Source: Paratinospora sagittata (taxonomy: Eukaryota > Streptophyta > Magnoliopsida > Ranunculales > Menispermaceae). Taken from it: 64,000 bases of DNA. Location: positions 333,001 to 397,000 of the forward strand of contig JAYMFD010001095.1 of the NCBI GenBank assembly GCA_035771175.1, in the 5' to 3' direction. Every line of letters starts with the position of its first letter. The stretch's first letter is position 1. Positions 47,932-59,753 of the stretch are shown one piece after another. The notes below the pieces were generated by a model. That model saw nothing but the letters and a program-made list of their open reading frames with translations. It did no database searches and was not told where the DNA came from. A program made the position numbers and the translations under genes.

Positions 47932-48600
47932 CACCGCCACAAGTTATCACCGCTTCTAATTCTTCTTCTTCTCGTTCTTGTCGATGTTCTCGTTGTTGTT
48001 GGTGTTCGGCGTTTGAGAGATATTGCCGTGCGGTGCCGTTAGGGTTGGTTAAAAGAGAGGGGTGGTATCGGTGGGGACGGAGGATCGACGTAACGTAACG
48101 GCGATGGGTCGGAAGGGCGCGTGAGCCGCATGTGCGTACGGTCGGGTCGCCGCCGACGTACGCGCCGGGTGATTGCATCACGCGGCTCCGGTCGAACCGG
48201 GTCGGGTCGGTTCGGCTTCATGAACCCCTTTTAATTTATCGGTTTATTTATTTATTTTTTAATTTTTCGAAATAAAAAGAAAAAAAGAAAAAAAGGGGTT
48301 TGGACTTTAGTTCCGGTTGGGTTGACGGGAATGAGAGAGAGGAAGTCCGGTTGGTCTGTGAAAATTGCAAGGAAAATGCAGGTGATTGGGGGGGCGGCGG
48401 GTATGGGTGGAAATGACATGAATGCCCTTGGTTTATATGGGCTGTGATTATTGGAAGAGTGGGGGGTAGTTTGGGGAAGTGGTGGATTGAGATTTTGCGT
48501 CGGAGTTAACGGGGGTGGTTTGGGAAAAGTCCCAAAAGTTTTTGGATGGAGATACGGTGGATGCGGATTTGATGCAGACATAGCGTTTAGCGTGTTCCCC
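47932..48600 (-). promoter_or_regulatory. 5' region of the trihelix gene
   Basis: Immediately upstream, about 47932-48220 is GC-rich and CT/GA-skewed, as in many plant 5' UTRs. The open frames here (47744-48221, 48252-48581) are compositional by-products. Extent is inferred from position. Confidence 0.4.
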
Positions 48601-48610
48601 CCGGAGGTGC

Positions 48611-48637
48611 CACGTGAACCGACAAAGATGTCACGTG
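48611..48637. promoter_or_regulatory. Paired CACGTG boxes
   Basis: Two CACGTG cores at 48611-48616 (GCCACGTGAA) and 48632-48637 (GTCACGTGAG) are 21 bp apart, about two helical turns. They lie some 680 bp upstream of the trihelix ATG. They could bind bZIP/bHLH factors; no functional evidence. Confidence 0.4.
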
Positions 48638-48904
48638 AGATATGTTTTTATTGTCTCATTAGTTATGATCTTACAGATTATGAATTCATAGATCAATCAT
48701 ATGTTTTTAGGTGCGCCACCTTAATTTGAAGTAACTTAAATTAATTGGAATCATTTGGTCCTTTTTTTCTACTTAGATGTTAAATGTAATTAAAAGCTTA
48801 TTAAATTTAACATTTTGAAACTCAATTAAGTTGTTCATGGGTTGACATGAATTTGTTTCATTTACTTTATTTTATCAAGAATAAAGTCAATACTTAAATT
48901 GCAA

Positions 48905-49366
48905 GTAACTACATGAATTGGTTCGGCTCAGTTTTCATTAAAACCCAAAAGCAAACCAAACCCTTTTCAATTTTATGTTTCAAAAATCGAAACCGAACCA
49001 ATCAATCAATCAAACCAAATTGAACTTATTCAATTTGATTCGATTTGGGTCAATCGGTTTACATTCGTAATTAAAAATCATGAATCATATCATTAATATT
49101 AATCTACCTATAAAAACATATCCTATTTCAGAAATATTATATATATTCACTCTTGTTAAAGTTAAAATTCAAAATATGATGCATATTAATTTGACATCAA
49201 GAATATTAAAAAAAGATAAATATTCATAAGAAAAATTCTACAAATTCTTTATGCAAGAATTATATATATATAGGGTTTAAATAGGTTTTGTAATGTGTAA
49301 ACAACATCAAACTGAATTGAACCTATCGATTTCTAAAACTAAAAATCGAAAACCGAACCATGGCAA
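48905..49366. mobile_element. Possible hAT-type non-autonomous element
   Basis: GAATTGGTTCGGCTCAGTTTTC on the left loosely mirrors, read inward from the right, GTTGCCATGGTTCGGTTTTC. Nested TCGGTTT/AAACCGAACC patches lie between them. Such 'ggttcggttttcg' ends are common in plant hAT MITEs. No TSD was established, so the call is weak. Confidence 0.35.
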
Positions 49367-49560
49367 CACTACAAGAAAAAATCTCTTCCATGATGTTTGA
49401 GAAATGTCCTCAAAAGTGATTCTCGACATTTTTACAGCCATCAACTTTTAAGGACATCTTTTAAAGTTAAAAAAAGAATTATGACATTTTATGAATATAT
49501 TACGACCTTTGAAGACGTTGTAGAATAGTGTTGTTTGCTGTTAATCCATTCCTTCATTGA
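49367..49560 (+). mobile_element. CACTA-type terminus
   Basis: CACTACAAGAAAAAA at 49367 is the canonical terminal motif of plant CACTA (En/Spm) transposons. It is followed by sub-terminal-like repeats of a GACATT/ATGTC core (near 49400, 49428, 49452 and 49482). A possible partner end, TTGTAGAATAGTG at 49519-49531, is non-canonical. No transposase. It may be a small derivative or one surviving end. Confidence 0.5.
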
Positions 49561-50470
49561 CATTTCTAAAGACATTGCACCATATTTCATATAGTATTTG
49601 ATTTACATATATTCAATTTAACATTGGCATTTTTGTTATACAATTTATCAACATATTAATTCTTTATTGTTCAATATTTTATGATTTCTCTTCCAACTTT
49701 ATTAATAATTAAGATGCATATATTATTTCAAAAGCTAGCATTTCTCTAACCTAACCTAGCTAGTGTAGTTTTATGCCTGACATCGTTTATTATTTACCAT
49801 CTTGATAAATAATTGAGTTTATATATCTAAGTTTTTAACTCATTAACGTTTTATATTTTTTGACTTTCAATATTATCTCTTAATGACATATGTACAAATA
49901 TACTAAAATTTGCATTTTGCATTCAGGTTCTCTTAGAAGAGTTGTACTAATATTTTAGAATTTTTCAAAAAACCTTATACTTGTATTAGACAAAATGATA
50001 AATAATTGATATGGACATATTGGACACACGTATATTATCATGGTAACCATGGTTATTATTATAGAAAAATAATAATAATACCATGTATTAGACAAAATGA
50101 TATATTATCATGGAAGAGTTTAATATCCCTTGCCTATAAAATAATAGGGTAACCATGGTTATTATTTTACCATAATCTTGTTGTATTTGGCCTTTGACCC
50201 TTGATTGTAAGGGCTTTGCCCTCTTTGCCCTCTTGCCTTCTGACTTTAATTACCCGCTTCTATTTGTGGCTTATACACAACCTTGCCTCTATAGTGTTTA
50301 GTGGGCTGCCAATGCCTTGTGCATACATGTTTGCATCAACAAGATATTAGAGCCACCTTAGAAAATTCTTTCAAATTAATATCCTATAGATCTTCCTTGA
50401 CAAAGAAAAAAAAAATATTCTATAGATCTTAACCTTATTTGAAAGAATGTCAGGTATATCCGTTGGAGCT
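49561..50470. other. Intergenic region
   Basis: No gene is supported. Two similar phrases containing GGTAACCATGGTTATTATT (50041-50060 and 50150-50168) are 109 bp apart, each with an internal palindrome GGTAACCATGGTTA. Confidence 0.4.
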
Positions 50471-50479
50471 TGATAACAT

Positions 50480-50683
50480 TATCAGAAATGATGCAAATGG
50501 GATGGTCTACACCAGGGTGTAATGTTCCTTTCTAGGTGTTGTCAGCCGTGCTTTTCGGTGGGCTGTTTGTGTTGATTTTCTTTTGTTTTTTTTTCTCTCT
50601 GTAACTGTGTGTTCTATTTATTTTTTCTCTGTTTGTTTCTTTTCTATAAATTATCTTTTATCTCTTCAAAAAAAAAAAAAAAA
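50480..50683 (+). mobile_element. Possible LINE 3' end
   Basis: A 16-A tail (50668-50683) is preceded by TTTATCTCTTC, close to the TTTGTCTCTTCTC that precedes the tail of the 31.5-35.3 kb LINE, and by a T-rich 3' UTR-like stretch. No coding remnant is clear. Confidence 0.4.
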
Positions 50684-52665
50684 CAATGAAACTACAAGAG
50701 AATGGAGATTATGGTGTGGCCATAGATGTTAACTGGAGATGAAACAATTAGATGATATGTTGCTAAAAACCCTCCCCCAACATCATTGGCAAGGAAAATT
50801 GTAAATCATTTTGTCACTAAATACTTTCCCCCATGTAGTGAAGTCATGTACTCACTATTTCTGACTTGCTCAGTACGTAGCTCATGAATTAAGGATTAAT
50901 AATGACTGTCTTCAACCCTAGATGTCCAAATTACTTGTCAAAACTTGTGAGGACAAAAACAAAGCTATGCATGAAAGATTGTTGTAAATAAGGTTTTTCT
51001 TCCATTCCCATATCTTTAATACAAATTTTGTTTCTTATCAAAACCATTTTGGTTATATAATTATCACAAAAGGGGAGAATTCAACATTGTTGCATTGTAA
51101 TGATTCATAAATTAATTTTGCAAGGAATCTGTGACTTCTTTATATATAAGACATTTATATTTGATTTAAATATTAAAATGCACTCAAAATATTAATAACT
51201 CAAATGTGTATATAGTTATGCTAATAACTATCACAGAGTCTTAATTCCATTTATTCATAATAAAAGGCCAGAAAATAAAGTAGAATGCCTAGATTTTGAG
51301 TACTTGTTCCTTTTCCATAACCCTCTCACCATAAATTTCATATGATCCTGCAAAATATTAATCCCTTGTTAAAGAATGTTAACCAAAAAAAGTAAAATCT
51401 CATAATTAACAAAATCTAGTTACTAGCTAGAGAGGCTTTAGAGAAAATAAAATTGCAAATGAGAAAAAGTATTGATATTATTTTCAGCAAAAAATGATCA
51501 AAACCAGATTAGGACAATACATATATAATTATTAATATGGAAAGCATAAACTAAGGTACTATGCAATTAATCATAGTTTTACAAGTAAACATACATACAA
51601 TCAAATAATTGACAGTAATAATTGAATTAAGAAGATTAAGAGAGATTAATTTACAAAAAGATGTTATAGCTAAAGTGTTTCATGCTTATGTTTAAGATAT
51701 GCATTATGTGCTATTTATGTGCGTAAGCTGTGGATATTGCAGAGTTCTTTTTTCTTTTCTTTATGGGACAAGATGGATTCTTCTTATTAACAAAGTATGA
51801 TTATATATTTGTATTATTAGAAGAAGTCGTATTTAATTATTATTATGCAAGCTAAATCATATTGCTATAATCATATATATATTATTATTAGATGCAAAAC
51901 ATATTATAACAAGAGAATCATCCATGCATGCATGTGAAAAATGTTGGTCATTATGGGTATTTAGTTTATTTTTTTGACAAAAAATGAGAAATCGTATTGT
52001 AATAAACTAAAAGTGGAATGACAAGTTGTCGCATGCATGGCTTAACCAAACAAAGAAGTTTTTTGAGCAAGAGTATGTCTAAGTAATGCATGGGCATGCA
52101 AGATGCAATACCATTAGCAGATGCTCCACCTTTAGGTTATGAACTGAATGTCATATTTATAGTATAGAGGTTCTAATTTATATAGAATATGTAATGTTGG
52201 TCATTATGGTCATTGTATTAGATGCTATGATTAGCTTATAACTAATTATATATGGCTATAATTTAATAGACTACTATGTGCCAATTATTGTCACTTGTAA
52301 AATTATTATAGGGTATGATAATAAACTTTTGTCTTGTAGAGGTTGCTTTGATATCTCAATTACTTGGAATTAATACTCCACACAAATAAAAATATAAGAA
52401 ATCACAATAAAATAAAATGTATATATATTGACAATTAAAAACTTATGATTCATCTATATACTGTCATATCCTCCTAATTAATATTAACGATGAATGTATG
52501 ACATTGAAATATGCAATTGCCATTGCAAGTAATGACTATTGGAAGAGTTACCTTCAGCCCATTTGAAATTCTAGAGTTTTGCGTTAAACTCGTTTTGAGT
52601 GATAAAAGTAGTGTTTTGTATTCTAGAATGTTGTAGCACTTCATCTCCAAATTTGTATGATATTA
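50684..52665. other. AT-rich intergenic region
   Basis: No gene or bounded element recognised over about 2 kb. Confidence 0.45.
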
Positions 52666-53843
52666 TGATATTATTTAGTTTCTTCATTGGGTCCCTTTCA
52701 TATTCTTTTTGTAGATGATGTATGCCCTAATATTCCTAGACCCAAAGCTGGAAGCTTTCCTAGAGCTTAGAAAAATTATGGATATGCTTAAGAATGCGTT
52801 TAGATAAGACTTGGGCCTTGAGAAGTCTTGCATCAGTTTCAACAGTGAAACTTTTAATCAAGGAGAGCTGGTAGATAGCATTAGCGCCTTAAGATATCTT
52901 GGTCTATCCCTCACACCATGAAAGATGTCCTCAAGTGATCGTGCCCCAATCATATTTAAACCGAAGAATACTCTTTCAAGTATAGAAAGCTAGCTCAATT
53001 TCTATGGCATACATAGTTTTCCAACTCTGTAGCCGTAATTGGTTTTACTATTTTGGTCTCCATGATGGAAAGACTTTAAAGGATATGGGGAGGATCATGT
53101 CTAGCTTCTCATTTCATAAAGTGAAAATGCATCATGCCTTCTACAGACTAATTTGCAAGAGTATCATAAGAATTGCAGATATGGATAAATCAATCACTTT
53201 AAAACCTATTTGGTGAAATGTTTCTGAGAAGAGAAACCTCTGGGTTGATTGAATTTAGGTAGAAATACCGAGAATGATTATATATGGACTTCTTGTCCTC
53301 CACCAATCCACCGATCCTTTTTGGGCTTAGAAGAAGAAGATCTCAAGTATAGAGATCTTATATGGCTAATTATTTCAAAATTTTGGTGGGAAGAGGGGGA
53401 CAACACCATGCTACGAACTAAGCCAATTGAAGTCATTTAGGAGTACTAATCAACACTTTGGGGGATAATTGTAGAATGGGTATTAATCTGCTTAGAGATG
53501 TTATCGTAGATTTAGAAATTTTGAGAACTTTCCTCTAGTGATAGTAAGGATCTCATGCTTTTTGGAACATCTCGTCAGTTTCCTACCAATTTGAGGATAA
53601 GAGAATGTGATGTCTTGAAGGTTGTGGTGAATTCTTTATTTCTTCGGCTTCAAATCTAGTTAGAAAAGAATTACCAAAGCTCTTCTAAATTGATTTGGTT
53701 TGATTCCAAGGCGCTGTGCCTAAACATTTATCAATCTCTAGAAACTCGCCTTGGGAAGACTTCCTTCAACAAACATACTTAATAAAACGGGAATTCCTAA
53801 TGGCCCCTACTACTAATTGTGTTGGAACAACAAAGAGACAAGA

Positions 53844-55218
53844 TGTGGCGACCCCTCACCCTGGACCACCATCCCACGAGGGACAGCGTGTAGAAAGCTG
53901 GGGCGGGATGCCCGACGTAGGCATCATCAACCATCTCACATAGTCTATTACGATGGTTGAGACCCTACAAGCCTCATTTAAACTCTCCATAGAAACCCTA
54001 CAAGCCTCATCCAAATCGTCTATTAGGATGGTTGGGCACACTCATGCACCAACTCCATTTATGTTTAATCTCTTATGTCATCGTATCAATTATATGTTGT
54101 ATGTTGAAAAACATGAATTATGATTTATAAATGATGCATTGTATGTAAAAAAGAAAACCTTGGGGTATTGTTCATGTGCGGCCTATTTGGTTTGAGCGAG
54201 TTCACAGAATTGGTCTTGTGGTTTGGGAATGCCCTGCGGAGCACTCCTCCACGTAAGACTTAGGTAGGCTTAACGTGCCAGTAAGAGGCATGACCAGGCC
54301 CTTGAAAGTTTTATAACTTGGAAAGAGAAAGGAATGTGAGTAGAGAGCATTGTGTCCTTGAACACCTGCTAGAGACTCCATTCAAAGTATAGTGTCTTGG
54401 ATCTTGTGCTATGATGCTAGATCTTATGACTGACACTTGGATTGCATGTCCTAAATAGTAGTGCTGCGGTCCTAGAATAAAGGCAGTGGAAATGATTTAA
54501 CCATCTCATGACGCATTTATACATACATGACTTCATTGATAAGTATTGATGATATAATAAGATTTTATTCACTGGGCATCGTTGGCTCACACCTTCATTC
54601 CTTTTCAGGTCCTTCAGTGAAAGATAAAGGGAAAGGAATTGTGCTTGGCTGAGACCCAGCCATGTGGACATTTAAACACAATGTGAGTGCTGGAGGGTCT
54701 CTTTTGTTGAGTTTGCATATGGTCGTACTTATCATGTATATTTTTGTTATCTTGTAACTATGTAAGTAATACATGATACATAGATGGTGAGTTGGGTAGT
54801 AAGTCCTTGTGTTGAACTTGTGGGAGAATTGTATTATTTTGGATGTACTTTATGATGATAGCCATGTGGCCTTGAACTTAAAATGATGGGTATGTGTATG
54901 CTTGACCCTAGTTATGGATGGACTCTTACACATGGTGGACTTTGATATTTTATTTTGGAATGACATGATACCTTGTTTCATGTTGAGGCTTTAAATTGAT
55001 TGTGTTGAATATTTGTTGATAGTAGAACTGTTTATCAAGTGATGCGAAAAAACAAAAACAAATGAGACTCTATGGAGAGTCTGGATGAGGCTTGTAGGGT
55101 CTCAACCATCCTAATAGATGATGTGGGATGGTTGATGATGCCTACGTTGGGCGTCTCGCCCCGACTTTCCACCCGCCGTCCTGCGTGGGATGGTGGTCCG
55201 AGGTGTGGGGTCGCCATA
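53844..55218 (-). mobile_element. LTR-derived element with inverted ends
   Basis: An exact 5-bp TSD caaga (53839-53843 and 55219-55223) brackets 1,375 bp. The right end, read on the minus strand, starts TATGGCGACCCC and follows the family of the 6790-9812 LTR, including TTGGCTCACACC/GGTCCTTCAG near 54590. The left end starts TGTGGCGACCCC and is an inverted copy of about the first 150-170 bp of the same LTR (shared GGACCACCATCCCACG, CGTAGGCATCATCAACCATC, GGTTGAGACCCTACAAGCC). So both ends are the U3 edge of the LTR. No ORF of note. Confidence 0.75.
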
Positions 55219-56469
55219 CAAGATCACTTATACTTTAAGTGCCCCTTTTCCTATCTGATATGGCAAGGCATTATAAAGAAATGTCGTCTCCCACAAGAGA
55301 AGAGCCATCAAATGGTAGATAGATCAGGATAATAATGGTGCAACAGTTTTACTATTATTAGTAGAGTTATTAAGTTAGCTTTTGCTACCACTATTTATCA
55401 TCTTTGGAAGGAAAGGAACCAAAGGAGATTATCTGACAATGTGAGATTCATAGAAGCTACCTTCGGGGACATCAATTAAGAGGTATTAATCAGAACGGAA
55501 GACCTTCTTAAGATGAGTTGTTACTCAATCCCTTGGGCTAGATTTATTGATAAGGAGTGGAACCTTGCGATTCACTAGTAGGCCTTCCTCTAGTCTATAT
55601 CAAGTGACACCCCATCAAAGGATTGTTGGCCCTAAATTGTGATAATTCCTTTTCTTGTCAAAGGGGTAGATATGGAGGGATAATCAGAGATAGTAGGGGT
55701 TCCTTATATTCATTTTTGCTGGAGCTCCCAGTCTAAATTGTGTGTTATAAAAGTTGAACCCAAAACTTGTTGGCTTAACTATCCTCGCCCTCTGTGATTT
55801 TCATGCTTCCAAACGTTATCTCATGTGATCTAACATGTGTTGAGTATGTTTCAGTTTAGCACTGTATAATTCATGATCTTGAGATTAGAGTCGAACAATA
55901 CTCACAAAGTTTGGACAAAGATTGAAGTTTCAGATACAAAACTTAAAGCACAAACACCAAGGAACTTAGACATGTATGGAGATAATACAAGTCAATTGAA
56001 GACAAGGTGAAAGTCAACCAAAGATCAAAGTACACGAACGAAACGTCCAAAATCATTGTAACTGCTTTAGATCCCTCTAGGTTGTAGGTCTTTTTCATTA
56101 TTGCTCGACCACTTGCTTTATTGTGTTTTTACCGAATCGTTATCATACCCATATCATGAATTTCTCGGTTTACTGATTTATCATTGTTTGAACTTAGGTT
56201 TTATACAAGCATGATCAAAGGTATTTCGAAATTAGCTTTACTATAAAGCAAATGCACTATTGGTGTGAGAAAACATTTTTGAGCATGTATGCTTATCTTC
56301 AAGAAACTCATTCCATGATATATTCTTTCAATGTTTTAAGCTTTTGAATCTATTCGATGATTTTATCATGGTCCAAATGCGTTTTCATTGTTTTATCAAC
56401 CATGGAACCTAAACATGTTAAAGAATGGTATTCTTGACACATGTATGTTTCCCAAGAACCGGTGAAATG

Positions 56470-56780
56470 CATTCCTCCTTGTAGAAACACACTCCTGTAG
56501 TCAAAACACATCAAATTTGCCTCGGACATGCTGGAACGCACTCCAGTAGGAAGAAATGCATTTCAGGCAAAAGGCAAAGATGGTTAAAAAGCTCTTGGGT
56601 CTTGTGGAACTCGTTTCAGTAGAGTGAAACACGTTCCAGTTGACAAGACCAAAAATGACTATGTTTGCCTCAAGTCTTGTGGAACGCGTTCCAGCAGATT
56701 TGACAAAAAACCTGATTTTTGTCTCGGGTCTCGTGGAACGCACTCCAGCAAACCTAGAATGCACTCCAGCAGAATTTTTC
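56470..56780. repeat. Degenerate GGAACGCGTTCC palindrome array
   Basis: At least five versions of TGGAACGCRYTCCAGYAG occur near 56531, 56614, 56681, 56737 and 56757. Some are perfect palindromes (GGAACGCGTTCC). They sit in the presumed U3 of the copia LTR and could be enhancer-like repeats (inference). Confidence 0.65.
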
Positions 56781-57006
56781 CATTTTTGAGAGATTTTGAG
56801 TTTTAAATCGTAACATTCACTCTAAGCCACTGATTTCACTAATACATGATTGAATCTTCTAATCTTGACCGTTCATGATAGGTTTAGGGGTTTGAATCAT
56901 GATTTGCTATTTAAACCATCATTAAGTCTTGTTTCTATAATACAACACTTTTAAATTATCATTCTCCAATTTCTCTCTGCAACAGACTTTTCAAGAAGGC
57001 AGCCAC

Positions 57007-59753
57007 TGTAATGCCCCAAAAGCCTTTTCATGTAGCCCATAACCCATTTGCATTTTGCCTGAACTCTGTGTGTCTGCTTGATGTATATGTTTGTGTATTT
57101 AATGCTTAATAATGTATATTAGGTGTGTATATGTATTTATTATGAAGTTTTATTAAATTCTAATTGAACCAACGAAATACCCTAATGTCACGTACGTGAG
57201 AATAGTTCATTTTGGATGAACCTAGAAATTGACCTAATGTCACGTACGTGAGAATAGTTCATTTAGGATAAACCTAGAAACTGGCCTATTGTCATACGCG
57301 TGAGAATAAACAAATTTTGGTAGATTTTCAAGTGTGAGCCCAAAATTGTGTATTTAAGCAACCAACACCCAAAATTGGCTCATTTACACGTTTTTGAGCT
57401 TGGAAAAGAGGGAAAGAGGAGGAAAGGAGAAAAAGTGGAAAAAAGCTAGGGTTTTGGTGATTCCTTGCTCAAATCTCTCCAAAGGTATGTGTAATTTTTC
57501 ATTTTCTTTCTAAAATCTCTTTGTAGTTGTGTAAATGAGCATGATTTTGACCTAAGGATGGGTATGAACCACGGTTTGGGGGTGTTCCTAACCTATGGTT
57601 TACTGATTTTTACCCTTTGAAGCTTGTTTATGGTAAAAACAACCCTCTAAGACCTAGATCTACACCCAATGTGCATTTTGGAAGCACTTCACCACGTTTT
57701 CGGTGGGTGCACGGGTTAGGGTTTTGTTGGAAACCTTTAGGGCCGAGGTGTATGATAGGGATTTGGGTTCCTAGGTTGATTTGGAACCCAATGACACCAT
57801 TTTTCCCAATTTCTAACAAGAAATTGGAGGGGTTGTGTGTAATGGCCCTAAACCTAAAAAATGAACTTAGGGTTTTTCATCTAAGTTGCATGCAATCTAT
57901 GCTGATTAAATGGGTAAATGTGGATGATTGATAGTCCAATTTACTGATTTTGAATGGTGGAAAACCTAGGTGTAGTGTAAAATTGGCCTAGGGCTTGATT
58001 TTGGGACTTTGCCCAAAATTGGCGCTTTTGGCCTAAATGAAGTCAATTGATTAAATTGACTTGAGACTTGTCTAATTGAACCCAAATTAAATGGAATTGT
58101 GGGTTTATAATGGTTAGACTTGTGTTGGAATCGAATAAGTTAGTTCAATTTGACTCTATGCCTTATTGTAGAGATTTATCCCAAATTGGGGTATATGCCA
58201 TGTATTGGCTTAAATTGGGAATTTGTGTTGATTATGATAAATCTTTCATGGTTTGAATGTTTAATGGTGTTTTAACTTGGATAGTCATGAATAGGCCTAG
58301 ACTAAGTATTTGTCTTTGGTTTTGGAATTGAGTTCTTATATGTGGATTAGTATGGATGTTGATGTGATGTTGATCATGAGAAGATGAAACTCATGATAAA
58401 GCCTAGGCATGTATGGGCCTATTAGTTGTGGAATTGATAATGTATAGTGTTTGTGTATGGGTATGATCATGGTGATTGATGTATGTGCATGTGATCATGA
58501 TTTACAGGATCTTGATTTGGATTTGGAATCAGTGTTGATCCGTGTGTGGATTGTAGCTTGCATGGCTTGGTTGTGATTAGTTGTTCATTTTGTTTATCAC
58601 TCGTGTCATCATATTAAATTATACTTGTATGTTGAATGTCATGAAATATCATTGAAAAAATGCATGTGTTTATTATGTTTTGAAATGACATGTATTGAAA
58701 CTCCAGAGGGCTTTGGATGTTCCAAGCTAAGTTCCCTAGATGTTGCGATATCTAGGAGGCTTGTGCATGTTGCCAAGCCGACTTTTCTATAGAGCAGAGG
58801 CAGAATCTTCTATAAATGAAGGTTAAGGGTATGAGGCTGACATACTCGAAGGCGGTAGAGTATATAACACCCCGTTGGCCGGGTCATTTCACTTAGGCTG
58901 AAAGTGAATGATCAGGATGAGACGACCCTAGGATGCAAGTTATATCCCAATATGGGAGGGCCGTCTTACGGTCTATAAATATAACTAAGGGTCGGTGGAG
59001 TTTTTAAATGTGCATGAAAATGGTTGAATGCTTATTTTATTATGTGTTTTGTGTTTCACATACTTATGAGCATTATTTCATGCATGTGCATAATATATGG
59101 ATTTTATTGATGTATAATTGATGACATAATTGAACACTATTCACTGGGCATAGTTGACTCACCCTCTCATTCTCTTTTCAGGTCCTTTAGATAAGGGCAA
59201 AAACATTGCATTTGGTTGAGAGGGCCTAACCACTGCAAAGCTAGGGGCATCTTGATGTGAGTCTAGGTTTTGTGTATGGCGATGGATGTCCTTTCTACAT
59301 ATGTATATCTTTTGTTTATTTTGATACATATGTAATCTATAACACTTGTTAAACCTAGATGGTAAAGGTTTTTGTATGTTGTTGTATATTGGCCATGGGC
59401 CTTGGACATTTGATGATGATGAGTCTGGGCATGTTGCCTTAGACTATTTTGGTTTATTTTGAGGATTATGATCATTGTCTTATGTTTATTGGGAGATCAT
59501 TATTATTTTGATTCATGTGGATATTTATAATGATTTTAGAACTGTTAAGTCTATCAAGTGGTTGTTGTTTGTTGAAAATAAAAATAAAAATAAAAATGGA
59601 GACTTTATGGAGAGTCTGGTTAAGGCTTGTAGGGTCCAGATCATCCTATGGGATAATTTGAGGTGGTCGTGGATGCCTACGCTGGGCATCCCGCCTCGGC
59701 ATTCCGCACGACGATTCTTGGGGGATGGCAGTCTGAGGTGTGGGGTTGCCACA
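57007..59753 (-). mobile_element. Gypsy-type solo LTR (2.7 kb), nested
   Basis: On the minus strand it starts TGTGGCAACCCC (59753) and ends GGGGCATTACA (57007). The TSD is gccac (57002-57006) and accac (59754-59758), with one mismatch. The start region and the block CACTGGGCATAGTTGACTCA near 59145 (reverse complement of the GTGAG...CCCAGTG block) place it in the same family as 6790-9812. No pol-like ORF. It lies inside the SIRE-like LTR, making it the third level of the nest. Confidence 0.75.
57181..57310. repeat. 52-bp tandem repeat, about 2.5 copies
   Basis: CCTAATGTCACGTACGTGAG recurs at 57181 and 57233, with a diverged third copy (CCTATTGTCATACGCGTGAG) at 57285. Units share GAATAGTTCATTT and AACCTAGAAA. 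Confidence 0.85.

Noticed and set aside
47169..48221. Arg-rich and Pro-rich ORFs overlapping the trihelix gene
   Set aside because: Shadow frames caused by GC-rich coding sequence and the AAT repeat; the trihelix frame has clear domain evidence.
49367..49531. Complete small CACTA element
   Set aside because: The left terminus is canonical but the candidate right end (TTGTAGAATAGTG) departs from CTTGTAGTG and no 3-bp TSD matches, so only the terminus is claimed.
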